NCBI RefSeq assembly: GCF_963678635.1
Contig: NC_087067.1
Coordinates: 25,797,547-25,861,546, forward strand
Reading direction: 5' to 3'
Length of the DNA: 64,000 nucleotides
From: Symsagittifera roscoffensis
Taxonomy: Eukaryota; Xenacoelomorpha; Acoela; Convolutidae
Positions 46,251-58,120 of this stretch are shown piece by piece. Each line of letters starts with the position of its first letter. Positions within the stretch are counted from its first letter, which is position 1. The notes below the pieces were generated by a model. That model saw only the letters and a list, made by a program, of their open reading frames with translations. It was not told the origin of the DNA and did not search any database. Position numbers and translations under genes: made by a program.

Positions 46251-49220
46251 AGTCGAGATGCAGAATGGAGTCAGCCAGAGAAGGGAATAAGCCAAAAAAT
46301 GTTTCAACCAATCGTAATCAAGAAAAGAAGAAATTAAAAAATAATTATTATGATTTATTTTGGATTATTTATGTCTTATCTCGATTCTGATTGGTTCATG
46401 CAGTATTTGTTGTGACATTCGACCAGAATGTACTGAAATGCAAAATCGAATTCGAAATTTGATTGTTACATTGGAAAGGGAGGATTGACGATTTTAACAA
46501 ATTAGAAGTCTTAATCGTTCATTTTCACGAATACGGAAGGGTTAATTTGGAATTTCAAGTTAATTTTTAAGAAATTCGTTTCAATTAAAGACACGTCACG
46601 ACCTTGAGATTTCGCGACAACTGAAAATGAGAAAAAGAGAACACTAATATTCGTTGAGATAGACGAGGTGAACGACAGGCTTGCCATACAAATTGAAATA
46701 GCAATTGAGATTATTGTTGGAAGACCATTCGGAATTGTAACGATTGTGCAGCTACAACCGTAACAAAGCAACTCCCGGGAATCAGGAAGGATAATGGGAC
46801 GACGTGGTTAGCCTTCCTGAAAGAAATAAGGAGGTTATTTACCCGGATTCCAGAATCTAGAGGGGTCTCGGGAGAGAACTTGAACATTATTTGAAAAAAA
46901 TTTTACATTCCTGGAGATTTCCTGAACTGAATTAATAACATCCAAATTCGTTTTCAGATCATGAGAAGCTAGAAGTTGAGGGAAAGGGTTGATCTTTTTT
47001 CAATGAAGATGATGAATTTTATCTACTGAACAAAATCAATAGTAAGATAATAAATAAGTAGTCGCCCAGCCATGAGATCACCATTTTTGCATATAATTAA
47101 GGTAATTCGAGCGTTCTGATCGGAGCCGGAAACAAAAACGTTTTTTTGTCGACCCGATGTTAGAGAGACCACCAAAAGAACTGGCTTTGGCAGAGACGGT
47201 GAAAAGCATGTAGAGCTGTGTTTAGACGCTAGCCAATCGTTTTAGAACCTAGCTTCATTTTCCGTCGATATGTACTTCCGGGCGAATGTTACATAGATGT
47301 TTTTATGGCGCTCCTGGATGTTATTCTTTTTAACATCATCACCGGCAGAACCGTAAACGTGCACTCCGCGCCGAGCAAATGCTCAAAACAAGGCTCCAGC
47401 GTAGGGTTGTTCGGAACGCGGAAGCCTTCCGGATTCCCATGAATAGCTTTTTAACCTATTTAAGACCGAAAATTTACGAACTAGGAGGGATGGGGAGATT
47501 CGCGTTCCCGTTTTTCCCTGAGTAGTGCGTGACCAAAAACACTTAAAGATATACAGGAAACCAAACAAAAAGTAGTATAATACCTAATAAAAACAAAAAA
47601 AAATTAAAAAAAAAATAATCGAAAAAACCAAAAACAGTAAAAAGTATAAAATGAGTAGAAATCATCCCCCCAGACAAGATGTGACCGACCCTTCCCGTTT
47701 GTTGTTGTTAGATATATACAGTCATATGTTACAGTCATTTATATCAGTCAGGATCGTTACGATCGAATTTTGTGGCCCATTTGTGATGCTTGTACTGTAG
47801 GGTTATTTGAGTTTTTAATCAAGTTAATGCTAATTTGTGCTCAATCCGGAAGGGTCTCGGGATTAGAGAAGAAGACTGATCCGACAAGCAGAGCAAGGAG
47901 CGACAAGAAGGGGCTCAAGGACAACTGTTGGGTATCGTTAACAAGTTTTGTATCCCTTTTGGTACAAAAAGAAAGATATGAATCTGTGGGGGGCTCGAAA
48001 GTGACTGCAGTGTAGTGACCTTTCAACGAATTGCGAGTTTACGAGTTAAGCACCTTAATTCGGGTATTAAACAAACCGGGAGGGGTATAATATTACTAGT
48101 ATTGCTATTTATACAGCCTATTTTAATACTCCAATACCGTTTTTCAGTGAAAAACACAGCAAGCAGAACGGTTTTTAGGGTCAAAATAGCAATATTTTGA
48201 CCCCCCCACAAATCGCGATTTTTGAGATATAGATTTTTTTTTGAACCGGAAAAAAGCGCTAAATTAGTGAGTTACATCGTAACTGTTCTAGTTTAATAGG
48301 TAGAACTGGTTGAGTTTAGTTCAGAAGTGGTTGGAACTAATTGGGTACCAAAAACCGAACTTTCTTGATTTTTGAAAAATCGAAACGTTACAAAATAAGA
48401 AATTTTTTTTGAAATTTTTGAGTTAGCACAGTAAAAATTGATGTTCGGACAACGTTTGCTAGTGAATCGACAGTTTTTAAAACCTGTTTGCCGATAACCT
48501 TACGGGTTACAGTGAAATCGAACTTAACGTGTTTGATTTAGTGGATTTATCAATCCGGAAGGGTCCAAATAGCATTGCTTTCGGCAAGTTTTTTCAGCTG
48601 GAACGTTTTAGATCGGGTCTTTTGCATTGAACTAGAAAATTATACGCCTTTTGAGCTCGGATCAATAATTTTTAGGTCAAAAAAATAAGAATTGCGAAAA
48701 AAGTTAGGCAGAACCTACAAGAGAGAAAACTTTTTGACTTTAGAAAAAAGACGTTTTGGTTAAAAATTTTGGAACTACAGGAGAGATCCAGTTGATCTTG
48801 GTACCATTTGATCAGAAATTAGGTGAGGCTACTCATAAAACTTTCAATTTTTTGAAAAAATTTGCGTAAAATTTTTTTGGAGATTGTTTTAGCAAACTTA
48901 ATAATTTGTGAAGGCAGACCCTTCACGTTTTGTAATTTTTTTTTGGAAAGCCCTTATACCCCTACCAAAAAGTAGTAACGGTTGAAGGGTAGTAAAGGTT
49001 ATTTTACGCTGTTCTAGACAAAAAGGCAAAACTAGGCTAGTTACAAGACCCGTCACAGTTGAGTAGAATAGCAAAATAAGAGGCTTAGCTTCGATCCGGA
49101 AGGTTCTAGGGACGGAAAATACACCCTTCCTAGTTAGTTTCTACAGCATAGTAGCATCGGAGAACGTATCCGGAAGGGTATCGGGTGAAAATTTTTAAAG
49201 TCCCGGAAAAGCTATTTTTA
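46251..49220. other. Intergenic stretch without recognisable genes
   Basis: The first about 150 bp look like the 3' UTR of the R2/NeSL-like element. The rest is AT-rich with no family-like coding. It carries dispersed copies of the ccggaagggtc motif (about 47845, 48550, 49092 variant, 49167), related to the minisatellite that follows, and a gggtctcggg variant near 46865. Confidence -1.
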
Positions 49221-49558
49221 CAAACCCGGAGGGGTCCCAATCCGGAAGGAAGGGTCCCAATTTTGTCAATCAGGGGGGGGGGGGGAGGTTACGTGCTACT
49301 TTTGCCAATCCGGAAGGGTCTCAATTTTGCCAATCCGGAGGGGTCCTATTTTTGCCAATCCAGAAGGGTCTAAGCTTTGCCAATTAGTAAGGGTCCTATT
49401 TTTGCCAACTCGGAGGGTCCTATTTTCGCCAATCCGGAAGGGTCCCAATTTTGCCAATCCGGAGTGGTCCTATTTTTGCCAATTCGGAAGAGTCCAATTT
49501 TTGCCAATCCGGAAGGATCCTTATTCACCAATTCGGAAGGGTCCCATTCTTGTCAAAA
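49221..49558 (+). repeat. 25-bp minisatellite (about 12 units)
   Basis: Successive units are 24-25 bp with consensus CCAATCCGGAAGGGTCC then YAWTTTTG. The cleanest part runs 49305-49555. A G9-10 run lies near 49274. Open frames in all three + frames are by-products of the repeat. There are no unique spacers, so this is not CRISPR-like. Confidence -1.
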
Positions 49559-49748
49559 CTTAAGTAGACAAAAGAAAAGTAAATAGTAAAGAAGATTTGG
49601 TTATTAAGTGTCAGGCTAGAAACCAGTGACTGCAGTGGTAACTTGCCTTTTAAAAAGACCAGACTACAACAAAACAGTTCTAAACCCGGATATTTGCGCA
49701 ACAATGACTATATTGAACAAGAGTTTGTACTGATTTGTGTGGATTGAA

Positions 49749-49916
49749 ATGGAAAAAGTTTTTGTAAAAGTGATTGACTTGAGGACTTTAGTAGGTCTAG
49801 CTCGGGCAATCCAAAGGCAGATAAGTAACACAGGCACGGTAGGTGCAATAGACGTCCACTTGAGAAAATTAATGCCTTCAAGTGTTGTCTGTTTAGTGCG
49901 GCACCAAACAGGGTAA
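49749..49916 (+). CDS. Small open frame ending at a strong splice donor, upstream of gag
   Basis: It has 55 codons (MEKVFVKVIDLRTLVGLARA..., then NTGTVGAIDVHLRKLMPSSV) with a protein-like composition unlike its AT-rich surroundings. The stop TAA (49914-49916) lies inside caaacagg|gtaagc, a near-perfect donor, so it may be the first exon of a spliced transcript. It lies about 380 bp before the gag remnant and could be a leader exon of the retroelement or part of another gene. I do not recognise the protein. Neither acceptor I tested near 59.66 kb keeps the frame. Confidence -1.
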   Translation: MEKVFVKVIDLRTLVGLARAIQRQISNTGTVGAIDVHLRKLMPSSVVCLVRHQTG

Positions 49917-50294
49917 GCTCTTTCTTAAGAGACAAGTTCGAGTATTGTATTGCGACCGACTAAAGTACAAAACACATACGTTTTTCATTGAAAATACTTT
50001 ATTTTCCTTCTTTTTTGGTTTTAAATCAATAATATCTGCTCTTGATTGGGTTGTGACCCCTATCTTTTAAATATATTGATATCATCAGACTGTGCTAGCT
50101 TCATATCTTACAACTAATAATCGATCATTGTGAATAAATTGTATACACGCTGTACTGTGATAACATACAAACATTCGTAGTCACTATTTAAGTGAAACTT
50201 TTGGAATTTATTGTGTTGTTTTATTATTATCAGTAGTCAAAAAATAAGGACACTAGCAATCAAATTCAGTGTATAGGCAGTAAGAAGTGATAAA
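49917..50294. other. Leader-like stretch before gag
   Basis: This AT-rich stretch may contain the end of a 5' LTR and the primer-binding region. I could find neither a TG...CA-bounded repeat nor a convincing tRNA-complementary site. Confidence -1.
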
Positions 50295-51416
50295 TTGAAA
50301 ATGAGTCTAGACAAGTCAAGGATACCTAAACTAAGTGATAGCTCAAGAAAATTCATACCAGGGAAACAAAGAAAAGCAATGAACGACCCTTTCGTGGAAA
50401 GGATTGCACGAACCCGGACCGACAAAGGGAAGAAAGTTTCAGGCGGAATGGTTGAAACCAAGAGTCATAAGTCCTCAGAAGAACAAAAGGCAATGTTAGA
50501 AGTAGAAGTCCATCCGTAACCTGCCATGGATGAGAACCGGGTCGGACATGGACCGGAAGGGAGAGGAAAAAGAAGACTGGCGAGTGAATCTACTCCGGTA
50601 GAACCAAGGCAAGATTTTGCCACTTCCACTGGGACTCTAGGCCGAGAAGAGATGTCGGAACTGTCCGACATCTCTATTGAAAACGTGGTGACTACAAGAT
50701 CGTCCACAGATAACACTATGGTGCATGGTGCGACGGAGAAACCGGCAACGTCCTCCTCGTTTTCAGAAAGAGTGAAGAAAACTTTGAAAAACTTTGTTCC
50801 ATTTACTATAGGAACGGGTACATGCGAGGAAGCAGAAACCCAGGAAGAAGAGGAGAACGATGACGAGCAAGATGACTTTGGATCTCAAGTCAGCCTCAAC
50901 AGTTTGACTCAGGAGAATGATGCATACACCTATAGAGAGACTGGCTCTATAGACCGATTTGGTGTAGTCAGGACAATGAGCAAGACCACAAACAGATCAA
51001 GCCAGTCAGGAGACTTTGTGACCATGAAGAATTCGGAGACGCGAACTGGGAAGAAGAGAAACACAGGGCTACGTAACCCACCTGCGGATCCAGAAGTCAA
51101 GCATAAAGAGACGTCGAGGCAGAGAACTAAAACCCGAGTCTCGACCAGCACCAAGCTACTTGGAACCGATAGCGAAAAACGCTTGTAGGAGAGGACGGAT
51201 GAACAGTTGGCCAAGAACTTGTCGCGAATGACGCGGGAAGCTGAGCAAAGAGAGTTACGGTTGAGAGATGAAATGGAGAAGTTGATGATTCAACAACAGC
51301 AGGCTCTCGGGAATCTTGACACGAAGATAGACGCGATGATGGAGAGGCGAAATCAGGCTATCATGGATAGGTTGGATGGGCTACTAGGAAGCAGGAGTGG
51401 ATCGAAGACTGGGTAG
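50295..51416 (+). pseudogene. gag N-terminal part, two in-frame stops
   Basis: One frame runs from Met 50295 (MSLDKSRIPKLSDSSRKFIP) to 51416, with stops only at 50517 (TAA) and 51186 (TAG). The protein is hydrophilic and rich in Ser, Glu and Arg. An acidic patch (EEAETQEEEENDDEQDD) lies near 50830-50878 and an alpha-helical, heptad-like stretch near 51240-51400 (REAEQRELRLRDEMEKLMIQ). This matches the matrix-like and coiled-coil front of large gypsy Gag proteins. No family domain is recognisable before the capsid. Confidence -1.
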
Positions 51417-51641
51417 ACAAACTCAGAAGAGCCCGGCAGGGAGCCGAGAGTGAGCTTCTAGGAACAACCCAATAGAAGAAGGACGCATGGATCCACTAGA
51501 CGAAGAGGCAGTTCATCCAGCTAAGCCACGGGGGACAATAGGCCAAGGGGCCCAAACATCAGAGGAAATTCAACTGGCAACAGACCGACCTCAAACGAAC
51601 TACCGACGCAAGACACACGTGCGACTGGGAGATGTGATTCC

Positions 51642-52684
51642 ATGAACAGGAGTCATGCGAATCAAGGAAGAAGTCACCCCAGCGATTCGAACAGGATGGA
51701 AAATCCAGAGCCTCTATCAGGGGGCAATGATGCTCAAGCGGGGTATTCAAGGGACGCGACATCAATGACCACAGCCTTTGAACCTCTGAACTGGTCCTTG
51801 GAAACAATCCTAATGAGGTTATCTAGAACCAATGATGAACGCAGTGAAAAATCAGGAAGGGTTTTTAAGAAATCAAGATGCTATAAAGATGAATCTGATG
51901 GCTGTATTGATACCTGGATAGAGGTTATGAAACTACATTTTGAAGAGACGGACCTGACAGAAAGACAAGAATGCAGTGCGCTCAACAGTAACCTGGAAGG
52001 GACAGCCCTAAACTGCGTGATGGCCAAAAAGCAGTACCGGCGGGACACTGCTGAGAAAAACTTTGAAATGTTGTTAAATCGTTTTGATTCAGGGGTGCAA
52101 GATCACCAAGCAATAATGCGCTTTGAGAAACTGAGGCAACGTGAAGACGAGACGATAGACAAGTTTCTAGACAATTTGGAGATGCTCAGAAGGCGTAGCC
52201 AACCAGAGTCGAACAGAAGGATGAACCTGGCAGTAGCCTCAAAATTCATCGATGGTGTCGAGAATGATGAGCTTCGAAGGATGATTACACACCATTTTCA
52301 ACCAATGCGCCAACACCAGAGGAGTTGAGACTCAACTCAAACGAATATCTTTTACTGAAGCCTCCATCGAGATCTGGATGTTACAAAAACGATAGTGGCA
52401 AATTTAAAAATGGACCAGCAAATCAAGGTAACAACTGGTACAAACCAAGGGACGATATGGACAAGAGACGCTCTTATGACAACTGCAGTTCGACGGACCA
52501 TCATGAGTCAGCATGCCCAACCTACAAACAGGACATGAAAGCAATACGCTTTAGCCTCGAGGATGAATATGCGTCAGAGGTCGATCATGAAGATTTCATG
52601 AGAGGAGTAATTGCAAATTTCGGCCCGAGGTGTTTCTTTTGTAACTTGGAAGGTCATTTTAAATTGGATTGTCCACAATTTTGA
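51642..52684 (+). pseudogene. gag capsid and nucleocapsid
   Basis: 51642-52328 holds a retrotransposon gag (capsid) domain: YKDESDGCIDTWIEVMKLHF, then LNSNLEGTALNCVMAK, FEMLLNRFDSGVQDHQAIMR, and FDNLEMLRRR-like and FIDGVENDELRRM strings near its end. It is in the same frame as the upstream part. The frame changes at about 52325, and the nucleocapsid (52325-52684) carries two CCHC knuckles. The first has lost its first Cys (YDNCSSTDHHESAC) and the second is intact (CFFCNLEGHFKLDC). The stop at 52682 ends the gag remnant. Confidence -1.
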
Positions 52685-52690
52685 GATACT

Positions 52691-53310
52691 GTGGCGTACA
52701 TCAACCATCCAAGGCATGAGGAAGCTTTATTGGGTGTGAAAGCCAGCAAGCCTTGCCTGTTGAGTGAAGCGGAGGCACGCAGAAATGAGAAACCGCAAGA
52801 GCTGGCAACAAAGAAGATGCTGGCAGTAATTGAAGAGATGCGTGAACTTGAACCAGTGACGGCGGCAGATGACTTCAAGGTTGACTATAGGGCAGCCGCG
52901 TGAGATGCTTTAATTAGAGTCCAGCAGGAGTTGGTGAGGAAGGAGATCGAACAAAAGGTGAAGCTCGAACTAGAGAATGAGAAAATTCAGGAAAAACTAA
53001 ACGCCTTCGAGGCATCAGAGGTCGAAGAAACGAAAGCACCAAGCAGTTTGAGCATGAAATTAAATGTGATCTCTGGGCAGACGTTCGGCATGGTGCCACA
53101 AGGAAGCAGAATACAGTCAATAATTTCAGTTGCGGGACATCAGGTAATCAAGAACCTAAGTGAACCCTCAGAAATCACTATGATGCATTTAGACTCATAT
53201 GCAGGTTATCTGAGTCGAGGGCTGTGCGAGCGTTGTTGGCAACGGTTGGCCCTCGAAGAAAGAGACGCCACGGGCGCTACGTGGAAGTCTATGGACCGTA
53301 TCAAGTGATG
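52691..53310 (+). pseudogene. gag-pol linker, helical
   Basis: It continues the frame of the nucleocapsid after the stop: YINHPRHEEALLGVKASKPC, an internal TGA at 52901, then a charged, probably coiled-coil stretch (VRKEIEQKVKLELENEKIQE). It ends near 53220 in a frameshift. Its role is unknown. It fits a spacer between Gag and protease. Confidence -1.
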
Positions 53311-53439
53311 TTGAACACTGACTGGATAAAAATCTACGCTAGGACCTACGTCACAACAGATAGTGACCAAATGGGGCAGATCTATTTCGTTCAAGAAGAA
53401 CTTAAGGTCAGTAGAATCGGCAATGATGCCATGATGCAG

Positions 53440-53857
53440 TACATTTAGGGTACGAGGCAGATGTGACTGCACATCTGCTAGACACCAAAGGGAAAAACTT
53501 GGAGTAACAGGACTACTGGATACAGGAGCAGTGGTAAGCGTGATGCCAATAAAGACTAGGGAAATAATGGGCTTCACGAGGGAAGATCTAATTCCAACGA
53601 CCCTCAGATTCGCGGCCGCCACCCGCGGAGCAATCTACGAGGCCGGAAGGACACCAATAACGGTCCTTCACATGGGAGGACGCGATCTTTGGATGATGAG
53701 CTTCCTGGTGGTTGAGAATTTAGACGACTCAGACTATTTCATCTTGGGCCGTGATTTTGTCCGGAATTTTGATGTGATGATTGACTTGAACAACGGCCTA
53801 ATAAGGATTAGAAACCCAAAGGGAAGTATGTTAAGAAACCAATTAATAGAATATTAA
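53440..53857 (+). pseudogene. Retropepsin-like aspartic protease
   Basis: LLDTGAVVSVMP (about 53512-53550) is the catalytic D-T-G-A motif. IPTTLRFAAATRGAIYEAGR and FLVVENLDDSDYFILGRDFV follow, the latter being the I-L-G-R-D box near the end of gypsy proteases. The domain itself is open and its catalytic Asp-Thr-Gly is intact. It is cut off from upstream Gag by frameshifts near 53220 and 53448. Confidence -1.
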
Positions 53858-54374
53858 CAAATGAAAACAAGGTACCAATTTTTGTAGATAGAAAGGTAAA
53901 ATACAGTCGGGACCTGCTGTAATAGCAATTTTTAGGATGAGAAATTTAAATTCGTTAAGTGGTAGTAAACAGGTTTGTCTGGTACCCAACCCAAATAGTC
54001 AAAGCTCGGTGGTTTTAGGCCGGAATTTTTCAGTAACACGAAACGGGCTTTGTGTCAGTGTGTTGTTGAACACACTGGACACCACCGTTTCGATTCAGCG
54101 TGGAAAGAAGCTTAGTTACGCTTTGCCGATGAAAACCGACTATGTGGAGACACAAAACTTGAAGAGATATAATGTGGACGACTGCCCAAATCATGCTGAT
54201 GAAGCAAAATTTTAAAGAGAATTGATGAATTTAAGTCCATTAATAAACTGTTTTCAATGAAATCCGAAAAAGATAACGGCTTGTCGAGCTGCTCGAATTT
54301 TCCGGAACGCCCCTCGTCATATGAACTAGAATCCGACAAACCGGCTTTGCCGGAGATAGAACACTTGAGAGGGA

Positions 54375-55190
54375 AAATAGGTGAGGGAGATTTTGAATGA
54401 TTAAGGGCGGTTTTAAATCGGAATGCGGACGTATTTTCAAAACATAAAGCGGATATTGGTAGTTACAACTTCGTCGAACACGAAATGGAATTACAAGAAG
54501 GCGCCATACCTCATAGGGAAGGCGCAATGCGTCTGACGCCTCATAAATTGGAAGCGTGCCGAGCGGAAATAGAAATGTTCCTCGAATACGACATGATAGA
54601 ACCCTCGAAGTCATGGCCAAGAAAAAGGGGAGATACTTAGGTTCTGTTGCGACTTTCGTTACCTGAATGCAGTGACAATAAAAGATGCGTACCTGATACC
54701 GCGAATAGACGAGAGCCTCTCGAAACTTGGTGACGCCAAGTTCTTCGCCAAATTGGACTTGGGTTCTGCCCTCTGGCAGGTCCCTCTGCGGAAGAAGGAC
54801 AGAGAAAAGACCGGATTAGCATGTGAATTGGGGTTGTACCAGTGGAAGAGGATGCCCTTTGGCTTGTGCAACGCCACGGCAACTTTTCAAAGACTGATGG
54901 CTCAGGCTTTGACCAGAGTGACGAAGAAGTATGGGAACCTTGTGATGTGTTAAGTGGATGACGTGATAATAGCAACACCCACCTTGGAAGACCACATTGA
55001 TCGGCTCGATGAGGTCTTTGACTGAATGAAAATAGAAGGCTTGAAATGCAAACCATCGAAATGTGAAATCCTTAGGGATTCAATTATGTATCTGAATGGT
55101 GGACAGGCATGGTTTAAGGCCGAACCCGGAGGCAGTTGAGGCTGTGTTGACATGGAAGGCTCCCAAAACGGACACACAAAATATGAGCTT
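54375..55190 (+). pseudogene. Ty3/gypsy reverse transcriptase with stop in the YxDD box
   Basis: The pre-RT segment (NADVFSKHKADIGSYNFVEH; MRLTPHKLEACRAEIEMFLE) leads to RYLNAVTIKDAYLIPRIDES, AKLDLGSALWQVPLRKKDRE and WKRMPFGLCNATATFQRLMA, all classical gypsy RT boxes. At the active site the codon before VDD is TAA (54951-54953), so the aromatic residue of YVDD is a stop. The aspartates themselves remain (54957-54962). A deletion after MIEPSKS and a TGA near 55023 add to the damage. The connection segment to about 55190 is frameshifted. Confidence -1.
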
Positions 55191-55249
55191 CCTAGGGTTC
55201 GCCAATTATTACCGTGAGTCCATAGAAGGATACGCAGACAAGGTGTAGC

Positions 55250-55735
55250 CGATGCAAAAAACGGATGCGCAACAAAGGAAAGAAATTCGAATGGAACGAA
55301 GAAGCTCAAGCTGCCTTCGAGAGCATAAAACGAAGGGCATGTATGTTCTTGACACAGATGCATCAGTTACCCATCTCAGGAATACTGCATCAGTAACAGG
55401 AATGGAATGTAAGACCAGTTCTCCTTCCCATTGCATATGGCAGTAAAGTGTTCAGTGACACTGAAATGAAATAGGATGCACCAAAGGCAGAAATGTTTGC
55501 AGTGGTCACATTCGTGGAGAAGTACCGTGCATACTTAGGGAGCGCTCCCTTTCAGCTATGTGTGGATAATAGAGCGTTATCCTGGTTGAAGACGTACTCG
55601 ATGGACCAGAGTTATATTGGTCGGTGGATAGTCAGGTTAGACGGCTACCACATGATAACTGAGCACACGATGCGTGACAAACACCAGAATGCTGACAGCC
55701 TCAGCAAGGAGACTGAGTTTTATGAAAAAAATTGA
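55250..55735 (+). pseudogene. RNase H domain, frameshifted
   Basis: MYVLDTDAS (about 55339-55365) supplies the first catalytic Asp. After a frameshift the rest is open from 55493: EMFAVVTFVEKYRAYLG (catalytic Glu), CVDNRALSWLKTYSMDQSY (Asp), and KHQNADSLSK (last Asp) up to a stop at 55733. All four RNase H acidic residues are visible across the two frames. Confidence -1.
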
Positions 55736-57085
55736 ACATAAGCAAGCCAATCAGGCGGAAGTTATGGAAATATTCTCGTTTCTGAATAAAGAAACTTATG
55801 AGGCGCTTCCCTTGACGAGATGATTAGACAAATCCGGACATCCAATTCGGGGACACCCCGAGTTACTGGTGGAAGAGGCAGCGGAAATAAAGATGTTATC
55901 AAAGAAGGACAAGGTGCCTTTGGATCTGTTGCTACGTTCGAACCTGGTCCAACAGGAACTCTCTCGTATGAACACAAACAGCCTCTCATTGCTGGATAAA
56001 ACGGTGCAGGTCCCTCCGCAAGTTATGCGGATGCTTGGTGAATTGTTGGAGAGAGAAGTGACTGGAGATGACCCCGAGTGGGCAGCAGCCATGGCATCGC
56101 TAAGAGTCAGTGAGAAAATTAAGGTTAAGCAATCAAGACGTCAACACAAGGAAAATGAAAGGAAAATTGTAGGACAATAGTTCAGCAACTACTGTCCTCG
56201 ATACCCCAAAATGTCTTGACATGTACATCATACAAACGAAAAGAACAGGTGAAAGGGACAAAAAGGAAAACCGTCACCTTTGAGGATCAGGATCAGAAAT
56301 GCGAAGAAGTTGAACAAAACCTGGGGCAAGAAAGTTTGTCCGGGGAGAAGGACGTTGATGGGAACAGGCAAGTTTATCGACAAGACCCAGGACAAGAAAG
56401 TGTGTCCAGGGAGTCAGGTGTAGAGGAAAATGTTCAAAACAAGGAACAAGACCTGGAGGAAATAAAATTTTGTCCGGAGACTTCAGATGGATGAGCAGAG
56501 CGCATAAAACTGATCCCGAAGAAGAAACATGCTCAGTGACAGATTCTTCCATTGATGACAACTCAAGCAATTCAGGAATTGACACCTACTCAGACAGGAA
56601 CTCGAGCACGGGATCGGATTTGTCAGAGCTAGCGATCCACACGATACTAGCGGAGACTCGAGCATAGACTTGGACAGAGAGGTTTATCAAGACCCTGACA
56701 GTGATCGGTACCTGTTACCCAGCGAAACAGTTTTTGACAACGCAGCAGATGATCTAGAAACATTAGCGGTGTCGAGACGATCGATGAGTTTGTTGCCACA
56801 GAAAGAAGTAGTCAGGACTGATCTTCAACCCTTCAGGCAAGAGACAGAACAATTGGCGGAAGTTTGGTGCGTGAAGATGGAAGAAGACACGCATCAGCCC
56901 GATAAAATGAATAGTCAACTGAGAGTTATGAAGACGTACTTGAAGGTGAGATACAGACTCTCAGACCTACTAAGAGCACAAAGAAATGACCGCATGACGA
57001 GTAACTTGAAAAAGTGGATCGAAAATGGAATACCAGACAAAAGTGACCTGGAGGAAGACAGTTACCGTGTTCTGAGAATTTAATT
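55736..57085 (+). pseudogene. Pol linker between RNase H and integrase, degenerate
   Basis: The remnants are in several frames: LLLRSNLVQQELSRMNTNSL (55869-56180), an acidic, repetitive stretch (56216-56665, EEVEQNLGQESLSGEKDVDG and similar), and 56670-57083 (YLKVRYRLSDLLRAQRNDRM near its end). The last segment resembles the region just before the integrase zinc finger, where gypsy elements often have a small chromatin- or RT-linker module. There is no named domain. The repeated Q-E-S-x-S-x-E pattern suggests internal duplication. Confidence -1.
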
Positions 57086-57159
57086 TACGCAATAAGAGGG
57101 ACGGATATATCTGAAGAAGGATAGGATCGTGGCTTGTAAGAGAAGAGAAGAAGGCAAAG

Positions 57160-58120
57160 TCCCGTACAAATATAACGCAACTCTATCAGACAGATCTTTT
57201 ATTCGAGTCGCACGATCAGATGGGCCATCAGGGAATCGAAAAAGTATACCAGAGGATCCTGAAGCGCTTTGAGTGGCCTGGAATGAAGAAGGCATGCGAG
57301 AAGTGGGTAACAGCATGACTGTCATGTCAACAGGTCAAGGATCCAAGGAAATTGCGACTTCCCTTGCAGTCGATCGAGTCATCTGAATTCAACGAGGTGG
57401 TGCAGATTAACCACCAGAAAATATGTATCATCTAATCGTGCGGTCATCTAATCAAAACGTGGATAGCGAGACATGGTTGTCCGATGACGTTTCAATCGGA
57501 TAACGGAACAGCTTTTGATGGAGAACTTAAGAAAAAGCTCAAGAGACGCTCACAGGTGGCTCAAGTTCACTCCACGACATACCATCCCCAGACGAATGGC
57601 TTAGTGGAGAGGCCAAATCGGACGTTGGTGTCGATGCTGAGGGTATATTGATCCAGGTACATGACCGATTGGGAGAGATACCTTCCACAGGTAATGGAAG
57701 CTTACAACAGCACGCAACACTCCACCACCGGAGTTAGTCCACACATGATGTTAACCGGTCACGAGAAGTCTTTGCCCTTGATTTTTTTTTACCCAGAGTA
57801 TGAGGGGAAGAAAACATCACCACAGGTCTACGTAAGGGAGGTAATTAGACATCAACATGAACTGAACGACTTGTGTAGACGGAACACTCAGCAGGCACCG
57901 GCAAGGCAGAGGAAAAGGTTCGATAAAAAATTTTACTCGTTAGGAGACTACGTATGGGTATTTCGAAACGTTATACCACCGTAAAGAACAAAAAAGCTCC
58001 TAAAGAAGCGGAAGGGACCCTTCATGATTACGGAAGTGCACCAGGAGGGACGTTTTTACAGACTGAGTACCGGCCGAGCCGCTCACCACGAAAATATTAA
58101 GCCACACAACCCATTTAAGT
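57160..58120 (+). pseudogene. Integrase with broken zinc finger and catalytic core
   Basis: The HHCC zinc finger reads HDQMGHQGIEKVYQRIL...ACEKWVTA-stop-LSC. The stop TGA at 57316-57318 stands where the first Cys of CxxC is expected. In the core, the first catalytic Asp is replaced by Asn (AAC, 57409-57411, QINHQK). The second Asp is at 57499-57501 (QSDNGTAF) and the Glu at 57607-57609 (GLVERPNRT), with the canonical 35-residue spacing. Only about 30 codons separate the first two positions, fewer than the usual 50-60, so part of the core is deleted. A GPF-type module (KGPFMITEVHQEGRFYRLST) follows at about 58010-58070. Confidence -1.

Noticed and set aside
49185-49586. Repeat-protein-like frames (PIRKGPI/FANPEGS) and a possible CRISPR array
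   Set aside because: The frames follow from the 25-bp minisatellite. Units are contiguous without unique spacers and the DNA is eukaryotic.
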